Shown one piece after another: positions 43,706 to 51,838 of a stretch of DNA of 64,000 nucleotides. The DNA is from Sphingomonas soli NBRC 100801 (GTDB taxonomy: Bacteria; Pseudomonadota; Alphaproteobacteria; Sphingomonadales; Sphingomonadaceae), in the NCBI RefSeq assembly GCF_001591025.1, contig NZ_BCTZ01000020.1, forward strand, positions 43,884-107,883, read 5' to 3'. The notes beneath the pieces are model-generated. The model did no database searches, was not told the DNA's origin, and worked only from the letters and a program-made list of their open reading frames with translations. Position 1 is the stretch's first letter, and every line of letters starts with the position of its first letter. Both the position numbers and the translations under genes were made by a program.

Positions 43706-44176
43706 TTACCTGCCGTCCGCTGGACTGAGGCGCACGACCAGCGGTTGTGCGGTCGCTGCCACGTCGAAGTGCGCCTCCATACAACTGGTGACCCAATGTC
43801 GTAACTCGGGAGCCTGAGCGAGGTTTTCAAACTCGCCGCCCATCATCGCGATGTAGTCTGGCGACGCATGAGACTCGCTCTTGACCCATCCCAGAAACGG
43901 GCTCTCGGTACCAACCTCAGAAATTGTCGAGGTGCTAGGCGCTCCTGTGGGGAATGGGTCTCCTCTGACTGCGAAGCAGACGACCACTGGCCAGCTTATC
44001 TGATAAATGCTGTCGTTTGACGAAGGGACAATCTCGCTAGAGGTAAAGCCCAAGTCGAAAGGATCAGCCTCCGGACCTAGCCTGCTCCGCTCTTGCAGTA
44101 TGATTTGGAGGCTCCGGTCATCCAATACCTCGTGCGATACTAAGAACGCCGGATGTGAGATCGTCGGTAGCTCCAT
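43706..44176 (-). CDS. Orphan protein of unknown function, atypical composition
   Basis: A 156-residue acidic protein with no signal peptide, membrane helix or recognised domain. The first half contains FLVSHEVLDDRSLQIILQER. The middle is Ser/Thr-rich. The end (WVTSCMEAHFDVAATAQPLV) is helical then beta. Codon use includes many A/T-ending codons unlike its neighbours, and no convincing ribosome site precedes the ATG. It is probably a recent acquisition next to repeats and a gene remnant. Confidence 0.55.
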   Translation of the reverse strand: MELPTISHPAFLVSHEVLDDRSLQIILQERSRLGPEADPFDLGFTSSEIVPSSNDSIYQISWPVVVCFAVRGDPFPTGAPSTSTISEVGTESPFLGWVKSESHASPDYIAMMGGEFENLAQAPELRHWVTSCMEAHFDVAATAQPLVVRLSPADGR

Positions 44177-44320
44177 GTATTGTCAGTACGTGCGGGCGGC
44201 ACCGTGTTCAATGTCCGCTAGTGGGTCGCTAGCCGACCGACCGCTTTCAGGCTCGCGCCCTTCACGTGAGGAAGCGTCGGCAGGTAGAAAGCTGGCAGCG
44301 AATATTGCCCCGTTTCCCCC

Positions 44321-44444
44321 GTCACCCCGGGCTTGCCCCGGGGTCCCGCTATTTCTTGCGGGCTATCGCTCGGGCGAGATGCGCCAGCCGGGCAAGCGCT
44401 GACGGTGTGCAAGAAGCGGGACCCCGGGGCAAGCCCGGGGTGAC
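44321..44444. repeat. Inverted pair of 29-bp GTCACCCCGGG repeats
   Basis: The left arm 44321-44349 and right arm 44416-44444 are exact reverse complements. Each arm contains its own CCCCGGG/CCCGGGG palindrome. About 66 bp separate them. The same module, less perfect, occurs at 18578-18682. This is a REP/BIME-like doublet, possibly of the kind moved by a REP-associated transposase, though none is encoded here. Confidence 0.8.
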
Positions 44445-44455
44445 AAGGGGATGCC

Positions 44456-44611
44456 TGGCTGGAAGGACAAGATGTGCGGGTTTGCCGCATTGCTGCGCAC
44501 GAGGTGCTGGCGGATGTGGGTGCGGTCGTGCGCCACATCATCGATGCGGTACGCGGCGACTACCCCTCCACCGCCTTCGGCGGTCCCCCTCCCCCTCCGG
44601 GGGAGGAATAG
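44456..44611 (+). pseudogene. C-terminal remnant of a DUF559-type endonuclease-like gene
   Basis: The plus-strand frame reads WLEGQDVRVCRIAAHEVLAD, then VGAVVRHIIDAVRGDYPST, and stops at 44611. This resembles the final strand and helices of DUF559 (Vsr-like fold) proteins, which typically read WLxxQGxRVLRxxxxEVLxN. The upstream catalytic core is missing, replaced by the inverted-repeat element. Assignment is from motif memory and needs a profile search. Confidence 0.5.
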
Positions 44612-44672
44612 GGAGTGAGATCGACGGTCGCTACTGGCAGTCAGCCGTCTGGCGGCGGCGACGAGATACCCC

Positions 44673-45125
44673 CTAGTCGCGGCGCTCGCGGAAGAAAGCG
44701 CGGAGCATCTCCCCCGCCTCTTCCTCTCCGATGCCCGGATAGATTTCGGGGCGGTGATGGCAGGTCGGCTGCGTAAAGAAGCGTGGGCCGTGCTCGACCG
44801 CGCCGCCCTTGGGATCGGAGGCGCCGTAATAGAGGCGGGCGATGCGGGCATGGGCGATCGCCCCGGCGCACATCGCGCAGGGCTCGAGCGTGACCCACAG
44901 GTCGCAATCCTCGAGCCGGTCGCGCCCCAATAAAGCGGCGGCCTCACGGATCGCGCGGATTTCGGCATGGGCGGTGGGATCGTGGAGCTTGCGCGGCGCA
45001 TTGGCGGCGGTGGCGATAACCTCGCCGTTGCGCAGGATCACCGCCCCCACCGGCACCTCCCCTGCATCGGCGGCGGCGCGGGCCGCATCGAGCGCGCGGC
45101 GCATGGGGGCAGGAAGCGGGAACAT
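44673..45125 (-). CDS. tadA: tRNA-specific adenosine deaminase TadA
   Basis: A 150-residue deaminase converting the tRNA wobble adenosine at position 34 to inosine. The zinc site is complete: H53-A-E55 in PTAHAEIRAIREAA and PC83AMC86 in LEPCAMCAGAIAHARI. YYGASDPKGGAVEHGPRFF and the helical C-terminus agree with TadA rather than with free-nucleoside deaminases. It stands alone. Confidence 0.93.
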   Translation of the reverse strand: MFPLPAPMRRALDAARAAADAGEVPVGAVILRNGEVIATAANAPRKLHDPTAHAEIRAIREAAALLGRDRLEDCDLWVTLEPCAMCAGAIAHARIARLYYGASDPKGGAVEHGPRFFTQPTCHHRPEIYPGIGEEEAGEMLRAFFRERRD

Positions 45126-45267
45126 GCGTGCTGGGTAGCGATGTACGTTCGCGCCGTCACCCCGCGGCGGCGACGCGCGAACGCATTCGTGACCCCGGCA
45201 CGCCCAGTCCGCAGGCTATCAGGAATCGCGCCCCAGGCCGCGATGCGAGCCCGGGGCTGCGGGCTGG

Positions 45268-45567
45268 TTATTTCGCGGCGGGCGTCGCGCCAGCGTCCGG
45301 AGCCTTCTTCACTTCGATGGTGGGCAAGGTCACCGTGGTGTTCTTCAGCTCAACCGTCGGCACGGCGACCGTCGCATTGGTGCTTCCGATCCCGACCGAG
45401 CCGGTTTCCGCCTTGATCTCGGGCAGCTTGCCGCCCTTCATGTCGAATGCGACGCTCGGCAGCGCGCCCGGCGCCGACTGCGTGATCTTGAGCATGCCCA
45501 GCGACATCATCACCACCACCGCAATCGCGATCAGACCGATCAGCACCAACAATCCACGCATCGTCAT
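45268..45567 (-). CDS. Small single-helix anchored protein, unknown function
   Basis: A 99-residue protein with one N-terminal membrane helix (about 5-26), then a periplasmic or exposed segment with repeated short beta motifs (VAVPTVELKNTTVTLPTIEV) and an Ala/Pro/Lys tail. It could be translated from the second Met (45561). No family recognised. It diverges from rpmB. Confidence 0.65.
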   Translation of the reverse strand: MTMRGLLVLIGLIAIAVVVMMSLGMLKITQSAPGALPSVAFDMKGGKLPEIKAETGSVGIGSTNATVAVPTVELKNTTVTLPTIEVKKAPDAGATPAAK

Positions 45568-45725
45568 TCTCCCCTGAATTTGAATCGCTTGCGTAATTAA
45601 CGTTTATCAACCACGTGGGTTGCGTTCGTACAAGGCTTTCCTTGGGCGAATCAGTTGACGCACCGTCCCATTGCGGGTATCGGCGCGGCCTTTCCGGCAC
45701 ACTGCCACGAACCAGGATTAAAGCG

Positions 45726-46022
45726 ATGTCGCGCATTTGCGAGCTGACCGGCAAGGGCCGGCTGGTGGGGAACAACGTTTCCCACGCCAACAACAAGACC
45801 AAGCGTACCTTCCTGCCCAACCTGCAGAACGTCACGCTGATCTCGGACGCGCTGGGCAAGAGCGTGCGTCTGCGCGTCTCGACGCACGGCCTGCGTTCGG
45901 TCGAGCATAATGGCGGCCTCGACAACTGGCTGCTCAAGACCAGCGACGAAGATCTCTCGCTGCGCGCCCGCCGCCTGAAGCGCGATGTGCGCAAGGCATC
46001 GGCCGAGAAGACCGCCGCCTAA
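45726..46022 (+). CDS. rpmB: 50S ribosomal protein L28
   Basis: A 98-residue protein starting [55 protein letters not shown] and the basic tail are typical of the alphaproteobacterial form. Only one Cys is present, so it lacks a zinc ribbon. It is monocistronic, followed by a strong terminator. Confidence 0.97.
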   Translation: MSRICELTGKGRLVGNNVSHANNKTKRTFLPNLQNVTLISDALGKSVRLRVSTHGLRSVEHNGGLDNWLLKTSDEDLSLRARRLKRDVRKASAEKTAA

Positions 46023-46049
46023 ACTTTCCTTTTGAGGAAAAAGCGTCAG

Positions 46050-46079
46050 CCCGTTCTCCCCCGCGGAGAGCGGGTTTTT
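46050..46079 (+). terminator. Rho-independent terminator of rpmB
   Basis: Stem about 46050-46059 / 46065-46074 (CCCGTTCTCC with GGAGAGCGGG, one G-T pair), then five T. Confidence 0.88.
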
Positions 46080-46105
46080 CGCGTTCCTGCGCGCGTCGTG
46101 CGGGA

Positions 46106-47092
46106 TTACAGCTCCAGCCTGAACTTGAGCAGCAGCGAGCGTTCCCAGAATTGCAGATTGTCGTCGGACGCGATCCAGACAATCGTCGCGCCTGCTTCCT
46201 GCGTGACCGCGAGCGCTTCGAAATTGTCGTGGAGCAGCGGCGCGGCGAAATGCGCGATCTCTCGGCCCTGGACTGCTGCACCGGGGCGGATCGAGCGCGG
46301 ATCGACCAAAGTAAGCTTGGCGGTGAACAGCGCGCGAAGCGAAAAGTGCCGGTTGAGAACCAGCAGCCGCCCATCTGGCAGCTCGGCCATGTCGCTGGGA
46401 TCGAAGCCGGGCGGAGGAATATAGGTGAAGCGAAAGCCGCGATCGGGCGCTTCGGTGGGGTCGCCCGTGAACATCAGGCCGATGCGGCCGGTCTGGGCCA
46501 GCGGCCCTTTCGGGCGCGATGTCTCGCTGATCACGATGAACCGGCCACTGCGGAGGCGCACCATGGATTCGGCGCCGCCATTGGGGGACCAGTCGCGCAT
46601 CGCGGGCGGGCGCACCGAGCGTTCGGCGCGCGTCAGCGTCGCATCGTAGCGCCAGATCGCATTGTCGCGCTCGAAGCCCAGCCATATCCGGCCCGTTGCG
46701 GGATCATGGGCCAGCGACTCCACGTCGCGCTCCTTCTTCAGATAGCCGGTGCCCGGGCCTGCCGCGACGTCGCCGAACTGCGCCTCCGACAAGCGGAAGT
46801 CCGCATCCAGCCGGAAGCGGACGACATTGCCCGAATCGCTGACGAGCAGGAAACGGTCGCCCGACACGTGCATCGCCGAAAAGCCGCCGAACACCCGGTC
46901 GGGACTGCGCAGATGCACCCCGCCCAGATAGGTGAGCGCACCGGCGCGCCGTGCGGCGGGGTCGCGCGAATCGAGCTGCACGGGCGTCGCCGTGATCCGC
47001 GGATCCGCGCCGAGCCGCTCGCGCTGATTTTCCTCGGATGGCCCGGCGAGAACGCAAAACAGCAGGGAAAATAGCAAGGCGAGACGACGCAT
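46106..47092 (-). CDS. Esterase-like activity of phytase family protein
   Basis: A 328-residue exported protein with signal segment MRRLALLFSLLFCVLAGPS. The phytase-like propeller domain starts with YLGGVHLRSPDRVFGGFSAM. Conserved pieces are FLLVSDSGNVVRF, KKERDVESLAHDP, RFIVISETS, and the late HDNFEALAVTQEAG and IVWIASDDN. Acidic clusters fit calcium binding. The substrate is not defined; the domain name reflects similarity only. Confidence 0.88.
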   Translation of the reverse strand: MRRLALLFSLLFCVLAGPSEENQRERLGADPRITATPVQLDSRDPAARRAGALTYLGGVHLRSPDRVFGGFSAMHVSGDRFLLVSDSGNVVRFRLDADFRLSEAQFGDVAAGPGTGYLKKERDVESLAHDPATGRIWLGFERDNAIWRYDATLTRAERSVRPPAMRDWSPNGGAESMVRLRSGRFIVISETSRPKGPLAQTGRIGLMFTGDPTEAPDRGFRFTYIPPPGFDPSDMAELPDGRLLVLNRHFSLRALFTAKLTLVDPRSIRPGAAVQGREIAHFAAPLLHDNFEALAVTQEAGATIVWIASDDNLQFWERSLLLKFRLEL

Positions 47093-47246
47093 CCTGCCCT
47101 CATAGCCATTCGCGCGGGCGGGGCCAGCCGGATGGCGCGAGGATTAACCGCCGCTAACCAAGCCGTTCAGCAAGCCGTCAATGGAACCCTGCTAGGCAGC
47201 AAGTGTTGTTCGCGTAACGTTTCCCTCGCGTAGCGTATCGAGGGAT

Positions 47247-47275
47247 GGGGGCCGGTTCCATGCGAGCCGGCCCCC
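47247..47275 (-). terminator. Hairpin after the aminotransferase gene
   Basis: Perfect 9-bp stem GGGGGCCGG (47247-47255) / CCGGCCCCC (47267-47275), 9 bp after the stop of the leftward aminotransferase. It is strong but lacks a T-run. Confidence 0.5.
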
Positions 47276-47284
47276 TTCGTATCG

Positions 47285-48493
47285 TCAACCGGCGCTCTTC
47301 GCCCCGGTGTTGACCCCCATCGACTGGAGATATTTCTTCACGTTGCGCGCCGCCTGGCGCAGGCGCTGCTCGTTCTCGACCATGGCGATGCGGACAAAGC
47401 CTTCGCCATTCTCGCCATAGCCAACGCCGGGTGCGACCGCGACCTTGGCATGGCTGAGCAACTGCTTCGAAAACTCCAGGCTGCCGAGATGCGCGAGCGC
47501 GGGCGGCAGCGGTGCCCAGGCGAACATCGACGCGGGCGGGGCGGGAATGTCCCAGCCGGCGCGGCCGAAGCTCTCGACCAGCACGTCGCGGCGCTTGTGG
47601 TAAAGCTCGCGGTTGCGCTCCACGATATCCTGCGGGCCGTTGAGCGCGGCGCAGGCTGCGGCCTGGATCGGGGTGAAGGCGCCGTAATCGAGATAGGATT
47701 TCACCCGCGTCATCGCGGCGATCAGCGTCTTGTTGCCGACCGCGAAGCCCATCCGCCAGCCGGCCATGGAATAGGTTTTGGAAAGCGAGGTGAACTCGAT
47801 CGCCACATCCTTCGCGCCCGGCACCTGGAGGATCGAGACGGTAGGCTTGCCGTCGAAATACAGCTCCGAATAGGCAAGATCGGAGATGATCCAGACCTGA
47901 TTCTCCTTCGCCCAGGCGACGAGCCGCTCGTAAAAGCTGATGTCCACCGTCTCGGCGGTGGGGTTCGACGGATAATTGACCACGAGGATCGAGGGCCGCG
48001 GCACCGTGAAGGCAATCGCACGCTCCAGGCTCTCGAAATAATGCTCGTCCGGCGTGGTCGGCACCGCCCGGATCGTCGCACCCGCGAGGATGAAGCCGAA
48101 AGTGTGGATCGGATAGCTCGGATTGGGCGCAAGCACGACATCGCCGGGCGCGGTGATCGCGGTGGCGAGGCTGGCGAGACCCTCCTTCGAACCCATCGTC
48201 ACGACGACCTCGGTCTCGGGATCGACATCGACCCCGAAGCGGCGGCCGTAATAATTGGCCTGGGCACGGCGCAGGCCCGGAATCCCCTTCGACTGCGAAT
48301 AGCCATGCGCATTGGGCTTTTGCGCCACCTCGACCAGCTTTTCGATCACGTGCGGCGGCGGCGGCAGATCGGGGTTGCCCATGCCGAGATCGATAATGTC
48401 CTCTCCCGCCGCTCGCGCCGCCGCCCGCATCGCATTGACTTCGGCGATGACATAGGGTGGCAGGCGCTTCATGCGGTAGAATTCTTCGGACAT
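47285..48493 (-). CDS. Class I PLP-dependent aminotransferase, AlaC-like
   Basis: A 402-residue enzyme. The fold-type I motifs are IDLGMGNPDLPPPPHVIEKL, NYPSNPTAETVD, SDLAYSELYFDGK and the PLP-lysine motif SLSKTYSMAGWRMGF; the phosphate-site Arg lies within RIAMVENEQRLRQA. The N-terminus MKRLPPYVIAEVNAMRAAAR is typical of AlaC-type glutamate-pyruvate transaminases. LL-diaminopimelate aminotransferase is a less likely alternative. Divergent from phaC. Confidence 0.88.
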   Translation of the reverse strand: MSEEFYRMKRLPPYVIAEVNAMRAAARAAGEDIIDLGMGNPDLPPPPHVIEKLVEVAQKPNAHGYSQSKGIPGLRRAQANYYGRRFGVDVDPETEVVVTMGSKEGLASLATAITAPGDVVLAPNPSYPIHTFGFILAGATIRAVPTTPDEHYFESLERAIAFTVPRPSILVVNYPSNPTAETVDISFYERLVAWAKENQVWIISDLAYSELYFDGKPTVSILQVPGAKDVAIEFTSLSKTYSMAGWRMGFAVGNKTLIAAMTRVKSYLDYGAFTPIQAAACAALNGPQDIVERNRELYHKRRDVLVESFGRAGWDIPAPPASMFAWAPLPPALAHLGSLEFSKQLLSHAKVAVAPGVGYGENGEGFVRIAMVENEQRLRQAARNVKKYLQSMGVNTGAKSAG

Positions 48494-48608
48494 AACCTCG
48501 TCTCGTGAATTGAAAGGGCGGCACGTCTGTGTACCGTGCTACGGCTGATAGGGCATAAGCGGCGCGCGTGGAAAGCAGTTACGCTTTGCAGCGCCGAGGA
48601 GTGGATTG

Positions 48609-50336
48609 ATGCCGGATACGCCGACCCCAAGCCTCGAAGATCTCCAGCACTGGACCTGGGTGCTGGGCAAGGCGCAGCAGATGATGCTGGAGCAGGGGCT
48701 GGACGTGATGGACCAGGCACCGGCCAATCCGGCGTTCGGGGCGATGCTCGATCCTACCGCAGCCCTTCGCGCCACCGCCGATTTCTGGGCGGACACGATG
48801 CAATTGTGGCAGCGCTTCCTCGACCCCGCCCACGCCACGCCGTTTGAGGAAACGCCCGAGCAGGCGCGCGACAAGCGCTTCAAGGCGCCGCAATGGCGCG
48901 AGGAACCGGTGTTCGACTTCCTCCGCCAGAGCTATTTCGTGATCGCCGATCATCTGCTGAAGGGCGTGGACGCGCTGGACGGCGTGGAGCCGCGCCAGAA
49001 GGAGCAGATCCGCTTCGCGACCAAGGGCTTTATCGACGCGATCAGCCCGACCAACTTTCCCGCGACCAATCCGCTGGTGCTGGAGAAGATCGTCGAGACC
49101 AAGGGAGAGAGCCTGCTCAAGGGGCTCCAGCACATGCTGGCCGATATCCAGAAGGGCCAGATGACCCAGACTGCCGAAGGCGCGTTCGAGCTGGGGCGCA
49201 ACCTGGCAATGACCCCGGGCAAGGTCGTCAAGCGCACGCCGCTCTACGAGCTGATCCAATATGCCCCGGTGACCGAACAGGTTTACAAGACCCCGCTGAT
49301 CATCTTCCCGCCCTGGATCAACCGCTTCTACATCCTCGATCTGACGCCCGAGAAGAGCTTTATCGCCTGGGCGGTGAGCCAGGGGCTGACCGTGTTCGTC
49401 GTATCGTGGAAGTCCGCCGACGCGAGCATGAAGGATGTGCGCTGGGACGATTATGTCGAGCATGGCCAGATCGACGCTATCGATACGGTGCGCGATCTGC
49501 TGCGCGTCGATAGCGTGCATGCCATCGGCTATTGCGTGGCGGGGACGACGCTGGCGGCGACTCTGGCGGTGCTCTCGGCACGGGGCGAGCAGGGCAAGGT
49601 CGCCAGCGCCACCTTCTTCACGGCCCAGGTCGACTTCTCCGAAGCGGGCGACCTATCCATGTTCGTCGATGACGATCAGCTGGCGTTGATCCAGTCGCTG
49701 GGCGGAGAGGGATTCCTCGACGGGCGCTATATGGCGACGACGTTCAACCTGCTGCGCGGCCGCGACCTGATCTGGAGCTACGTCACCAATAATTACCTGT
49801 TGGGCCAGGACTATGCGCCCTTCGATCTGCTCCACTGGAATTCGGACGTGACCAACCTGCCCGCAGGCTGGCACCTGGACTATCTGCGCGACCTCTACCG
49901 CGACAACAAGCTGGTCCAGGCGGGCGCGCTGGCGATCGGCGGCACGCCGCTGGACCTCTCCAGGGTGACCGTGCCGACCTATGTGCAGGCGGGGCGCGAA
50001 GATCATATCGCACCCGCCGCCAGCGTCTGGAAGATTACGCACCACTTCAAGGGGCCGATCCGGTTCGTGCTCGCGGGATCCGGGCACATCGCGGGTGTGG
50101 TGAACCCGCCCAGTGCCGGCAAATATCAATATTGGACCACTGATGCGCGCGTCGAGACGCTCGCCGAGTTCGTCGCAGGCGCACAAGAGACCAAGGGCAG
50201 CTGGTGGCCCGACTGGATCGACTGGATTGACAGCCTGGACGCCGCCAAGGTGCCGGCAAAGGGCGCGCGGATACCGGGAAAAGGCAAGCTCAAGCCGCTG
50301 GCGGAAGCGCCGGGCACCTATGTCCGGGCGCGCTGA
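48609..50336 (+). CDS. phaC: Class I polyhydroxyalkanoate synthase PhaC
   Basis: A 575-residue enzyme polymerising (R)-3-hydroxyacyl-CoA. The lipase-like box is GYC309VAG (usual form GYCxGG, so one Gly is Ala). The catalytic Asp is in GREDHIAP and His in GSGHIAGVVNPP. PPWINRFYILDLTPEKSF and WWPDWIDWI near the end are typical. The start is at ATG 48609, behind GAGGAG. The phasin gene follows in the same direction. Confidence 0.96.
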   Translation: MPDTPTPSLEDLQHWTWVLGKAQQMMLEQGLDVMDQAPANPAFGAMLDPTAALRATADFWADTMQLWQRFLDPAHATPFEETPEQARDKRFKAPQWREEPVFDFLRQSYFVIADHLLKGVDALDGVEPRQKEQIRFATKGFIDAISPTNFPATNPLVLEKIVETKGESLLKGLQHMLADIQKGQMTQTAEGAFELGRNLAMTPGKVVKRTPLYELIQYAPVTEQVYKTPLIIFPPWINRFYILDLTPEKSFIAWAVSQGLTVFVVSWKSADASMKDVRWDDYVEHGQIDAIDTVRDLLRVDSVHAIGYCVAGTTLAATLAVLSARGEQGKVASATFFTAQVDFSEAGDLSMFVDDDQLALIQSLGGEGFLDGRYMATTFNLLRGRDLIWSYVTNNYLLGQDYAPFDLLHWNSDVTNLPAGWHLDYLRDLYRDNKLVQAGALAIGGTPLDLSRVTVPTYVQAGREDHIAPAASVWKITHHFKGPIRFVLAGSGHIAGVVNPPSAGKYQYWTTDARVETLAEFVAGAQETKGSWWPDWIDWIDSLDAAKVPAKGARIPGKGKLKPLAEAPGTYVRAR

Positions 50337-50370
50337 AAGGCCCGTTTCCCTAGCGTAGATTGCACATTTG

Positions 50371-50433
50371 TTGCACTGCACAAAAATCTCTTGCATTGCA
50401 GCAGGGGCACGCATATATGCCGCATTGCAGCAA
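50371..50433 (+). promoter_or_regulatory. TGCA-repeat operator region of the phasin gene (PhaR-like)
   Basis: Dyads TTGCACTGCA (50371-50380) and TTGCATTGCA (50391-50400) have centres 20 bp apart. A third related core, GCATTGC (50422-50428), and the palindrome GCATATATGC (50411-50420) lie closer to the start. PhaR repressors bind TGC/GCA-rich dyads upstream of phasin genes, so autoregulated control by granule formation is likely. No PhaR gene is in the window. Confidence 0.6.
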
Positions 50434-50452
50434 TGAAGCAGGGAACCGTCTG

Positions 50453-51211
50453 ATGGCTAGCAAGGGACCGAAGAACGGCACGGTGAAGACCGCCGCTTCC
50501 AAGCCCGCCGCGCGCCGCAAGCCGACCGCGCCCAAGGCGATTGTTGCTGCACCCGTGGCTGAGAAGCCCGTCCAGGCCGCGCCCGTCGAGCCCGTGATCG
50601 CGACCCCCGTCGCAGAAGCGGTCGCCGAAACGCTCCCCGAGACGGTCCCGGTCGTGGAAGCAGCACCGCAGGAAGTCATCGAAACCGTCACCGAAACCAC
50701 CGAGAGTGTCGAAGCTGTGATCGAGCCCGTTCTGGAGGCCATCGCCGAAATCGCCGCTCCGGTAACCGAGAAAGTCGAAACCATGATCGAGACCAACACC
50801 GCCAAGGCGCAGGCCCTGTTCGCCGACTTCAACGATCGCACCAAGGCTGCCGTCGAAAAGTCGACCAAGCTGATCGAGGAAGCCAATGACTTCGCCAAGG
50901 GCAATGTCGAGGCGATCGTCGAATCGGGCAAGATCGCGGCCAAGGGCCTCGAGACGCTGGGCCAGGACGCCGCGGACTATGGCCGCAAGTCGTTCGAGAG
51001 CACGACCGCCGCGCTCAAGACCTTCGCCACCGTGAAGTCGCCGGCCGAACTGTTCAAGCTCCAGAGCGATTTCTTCCGCACCGCGTTCGATTCGTACGTC
51101 GCCGAAGCGTCGAAGAACACCGAAGCCTTTATCAAGCTGGCGGGCGACACCGTGCAGCCGCTGTCGAGCCGCTTCGCGGTCGCAGCCGAGAAGGTGAAGG
51201 CGGCGGCATAA
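50453..51211 (+). CDS. Phasin (PHA granule coat protein)
   Basis: A 252-residue protein. Start MASKGPKNGTVK at 50453 behind GCAGGGAA. The N-terminal half is a Pro/Ala/Val/Glu-rich low-complexity region (about 15-110). The C-terminal half is the helical phasin domain, with KSTKLIEEANDFAKGNVEAI, YGRKSFESTTAALKTF and KLQSDFFRTAFDSYV. It coats polyester granules and stabilises their size. It sits directly after phaC with its own operator region. Confidence 0.93.
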   Translation: MASKGPKNGTVKTAASKPAARRKPTAPKAIVAAPVAEKPVQAAPVEPVIATPVAEAVAETLPETVPVVEAAPQEVIETVTETTESVEAVIEPVLEAIAEIAAPVTEKVETMIETNTAKAQALFADFNDRTKAAVEKSTKLIEEANDFAKGNVEAIVESGKIAAKGLETLGQDAADYGRKSFESTTAALKTFATVKSPAELFKLQSDFFRTAFDSYVAEASKNTEAFIKLAGDTVQPLSSRFAVAAEKVKAAA

Positions 51212-51236
51212 GCCACCCGCGTTCATAGCAAGGTAG

Positions 51237-51273
51237 AAAGGGCGGTCATCCGGAAGGATGGCCGCCCTTTTCC
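51237..51273 (+). terminator. Rho-independent terminator of the phasin gene
   Basis: 12-bp stem GGGCGGTCATCC (51240-51251) / GGATGGCCGCCC (51256-51267), 4-nt loop, one mismatch, preceded by AAA and followed by TTTTCC. Confidence 0.9.
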
Positions 51274-51326
51274 TTTGCGAACCGCGCCCTTGCCCTTCCC
51301 CCCGCAAAATCATATTTTTGGGCGCG

Positions 51327-51686
51327 ATGCAGCACATCTCCGATTTCCAGATCCGCATGACCGAAGACGGTGATGACGATCGCAGCGACGATCCTTCGGT
51401 CGGCCTCGCGACGCGCACCCGCACGCGCACCAAGCAACCGACGCCCTATCGGGTGCTGATGCTCAACGACGATTACACGCCAATGGAATTCGTCGTGCTG
51501 GTGCTCCAGCGCTTCTTCAAGATGGATATGGAGGCCGCCACCCGCGTGATGCTGGCGGTCCATCAGCGCGGCGTGGGCGTGTGCGGCGTGTTCAGCTACG
51601 AGGTCGCCGAGACCAAGGTGAGCCAGGTGATCGATTTCGCCCGGCAGAACCAGCATCCGCTGCAATGCACGATGGAAAAGGCCTGA
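51327..51686 (+). CDS. clpS: Clp protease adaptor ClpS
   Basis: A 119-residue adaptor that delivers N-degron substrates to ClpAP. Core motifs are [20 protein letters not shown] (the DDYTPM binding pocket), [19 protein letters not shown] and [15 protein letters not shown]. The start is uncertain: ATG 51327 gives 119 residues, ATG 51357 gives 109. Neither has a strong ribosome site. ClpA is not in this window. Confidence 0.93.
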   Translation: MQHISDFQIRMTEDGDDDRSDDPSVGLATRTRTRTKQPTPYRVLMLNDDYTPMEFVVLVLQRFFKMDMEAATRVMLAVHQRGVGVCGVFSYEVAETKVSQVIDFARQNQHPLQCTMEKA

Positions 51687-51783
51687 GAGCGGGCCCAGCT
51701 ACGGATTTCCTCGTAGCTGAAACATATTTGCGTTCCTGCTAGCCACGCTAATCCCCGCATCCCACCCCCCCTCGGGGTCTCAG

Positions 51784-51831
51784 GAAAAGTCGGCCGGATT
51801 GCGCAGATCCTCCCTCCGCGCAATCCGGCCG
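51784..51831 (-). terminator. Terminator of the Crp-type regulator gene
   Basis: Perfect 14-bp stem CGGCCGGATTGCGC (51791-51804) / GCGCAATCCGGCCG (51818-51831). On the minus strand it is followed by ACTTTTCC. It begins 8 bp after the stop. Confidence 0.8.
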
Positions 51832-51838
51832 CACCCCC

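Larger units (their letters stand above)
44177..44672. other. Longest intergenic stretch: repeats and a gene remnant
   Basis: 496 bp without an intact gene. It holds a 29-bp perfect inverted repeat pair, a C-terminal fragment resembling DUF559 on the plus strand, and a CTCCCC/GGGGAG hairpin near 44588-44606. It appears to be a decaying, repeat-colonised junction between the orphan gene and tadA. Confidence 0.7.
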
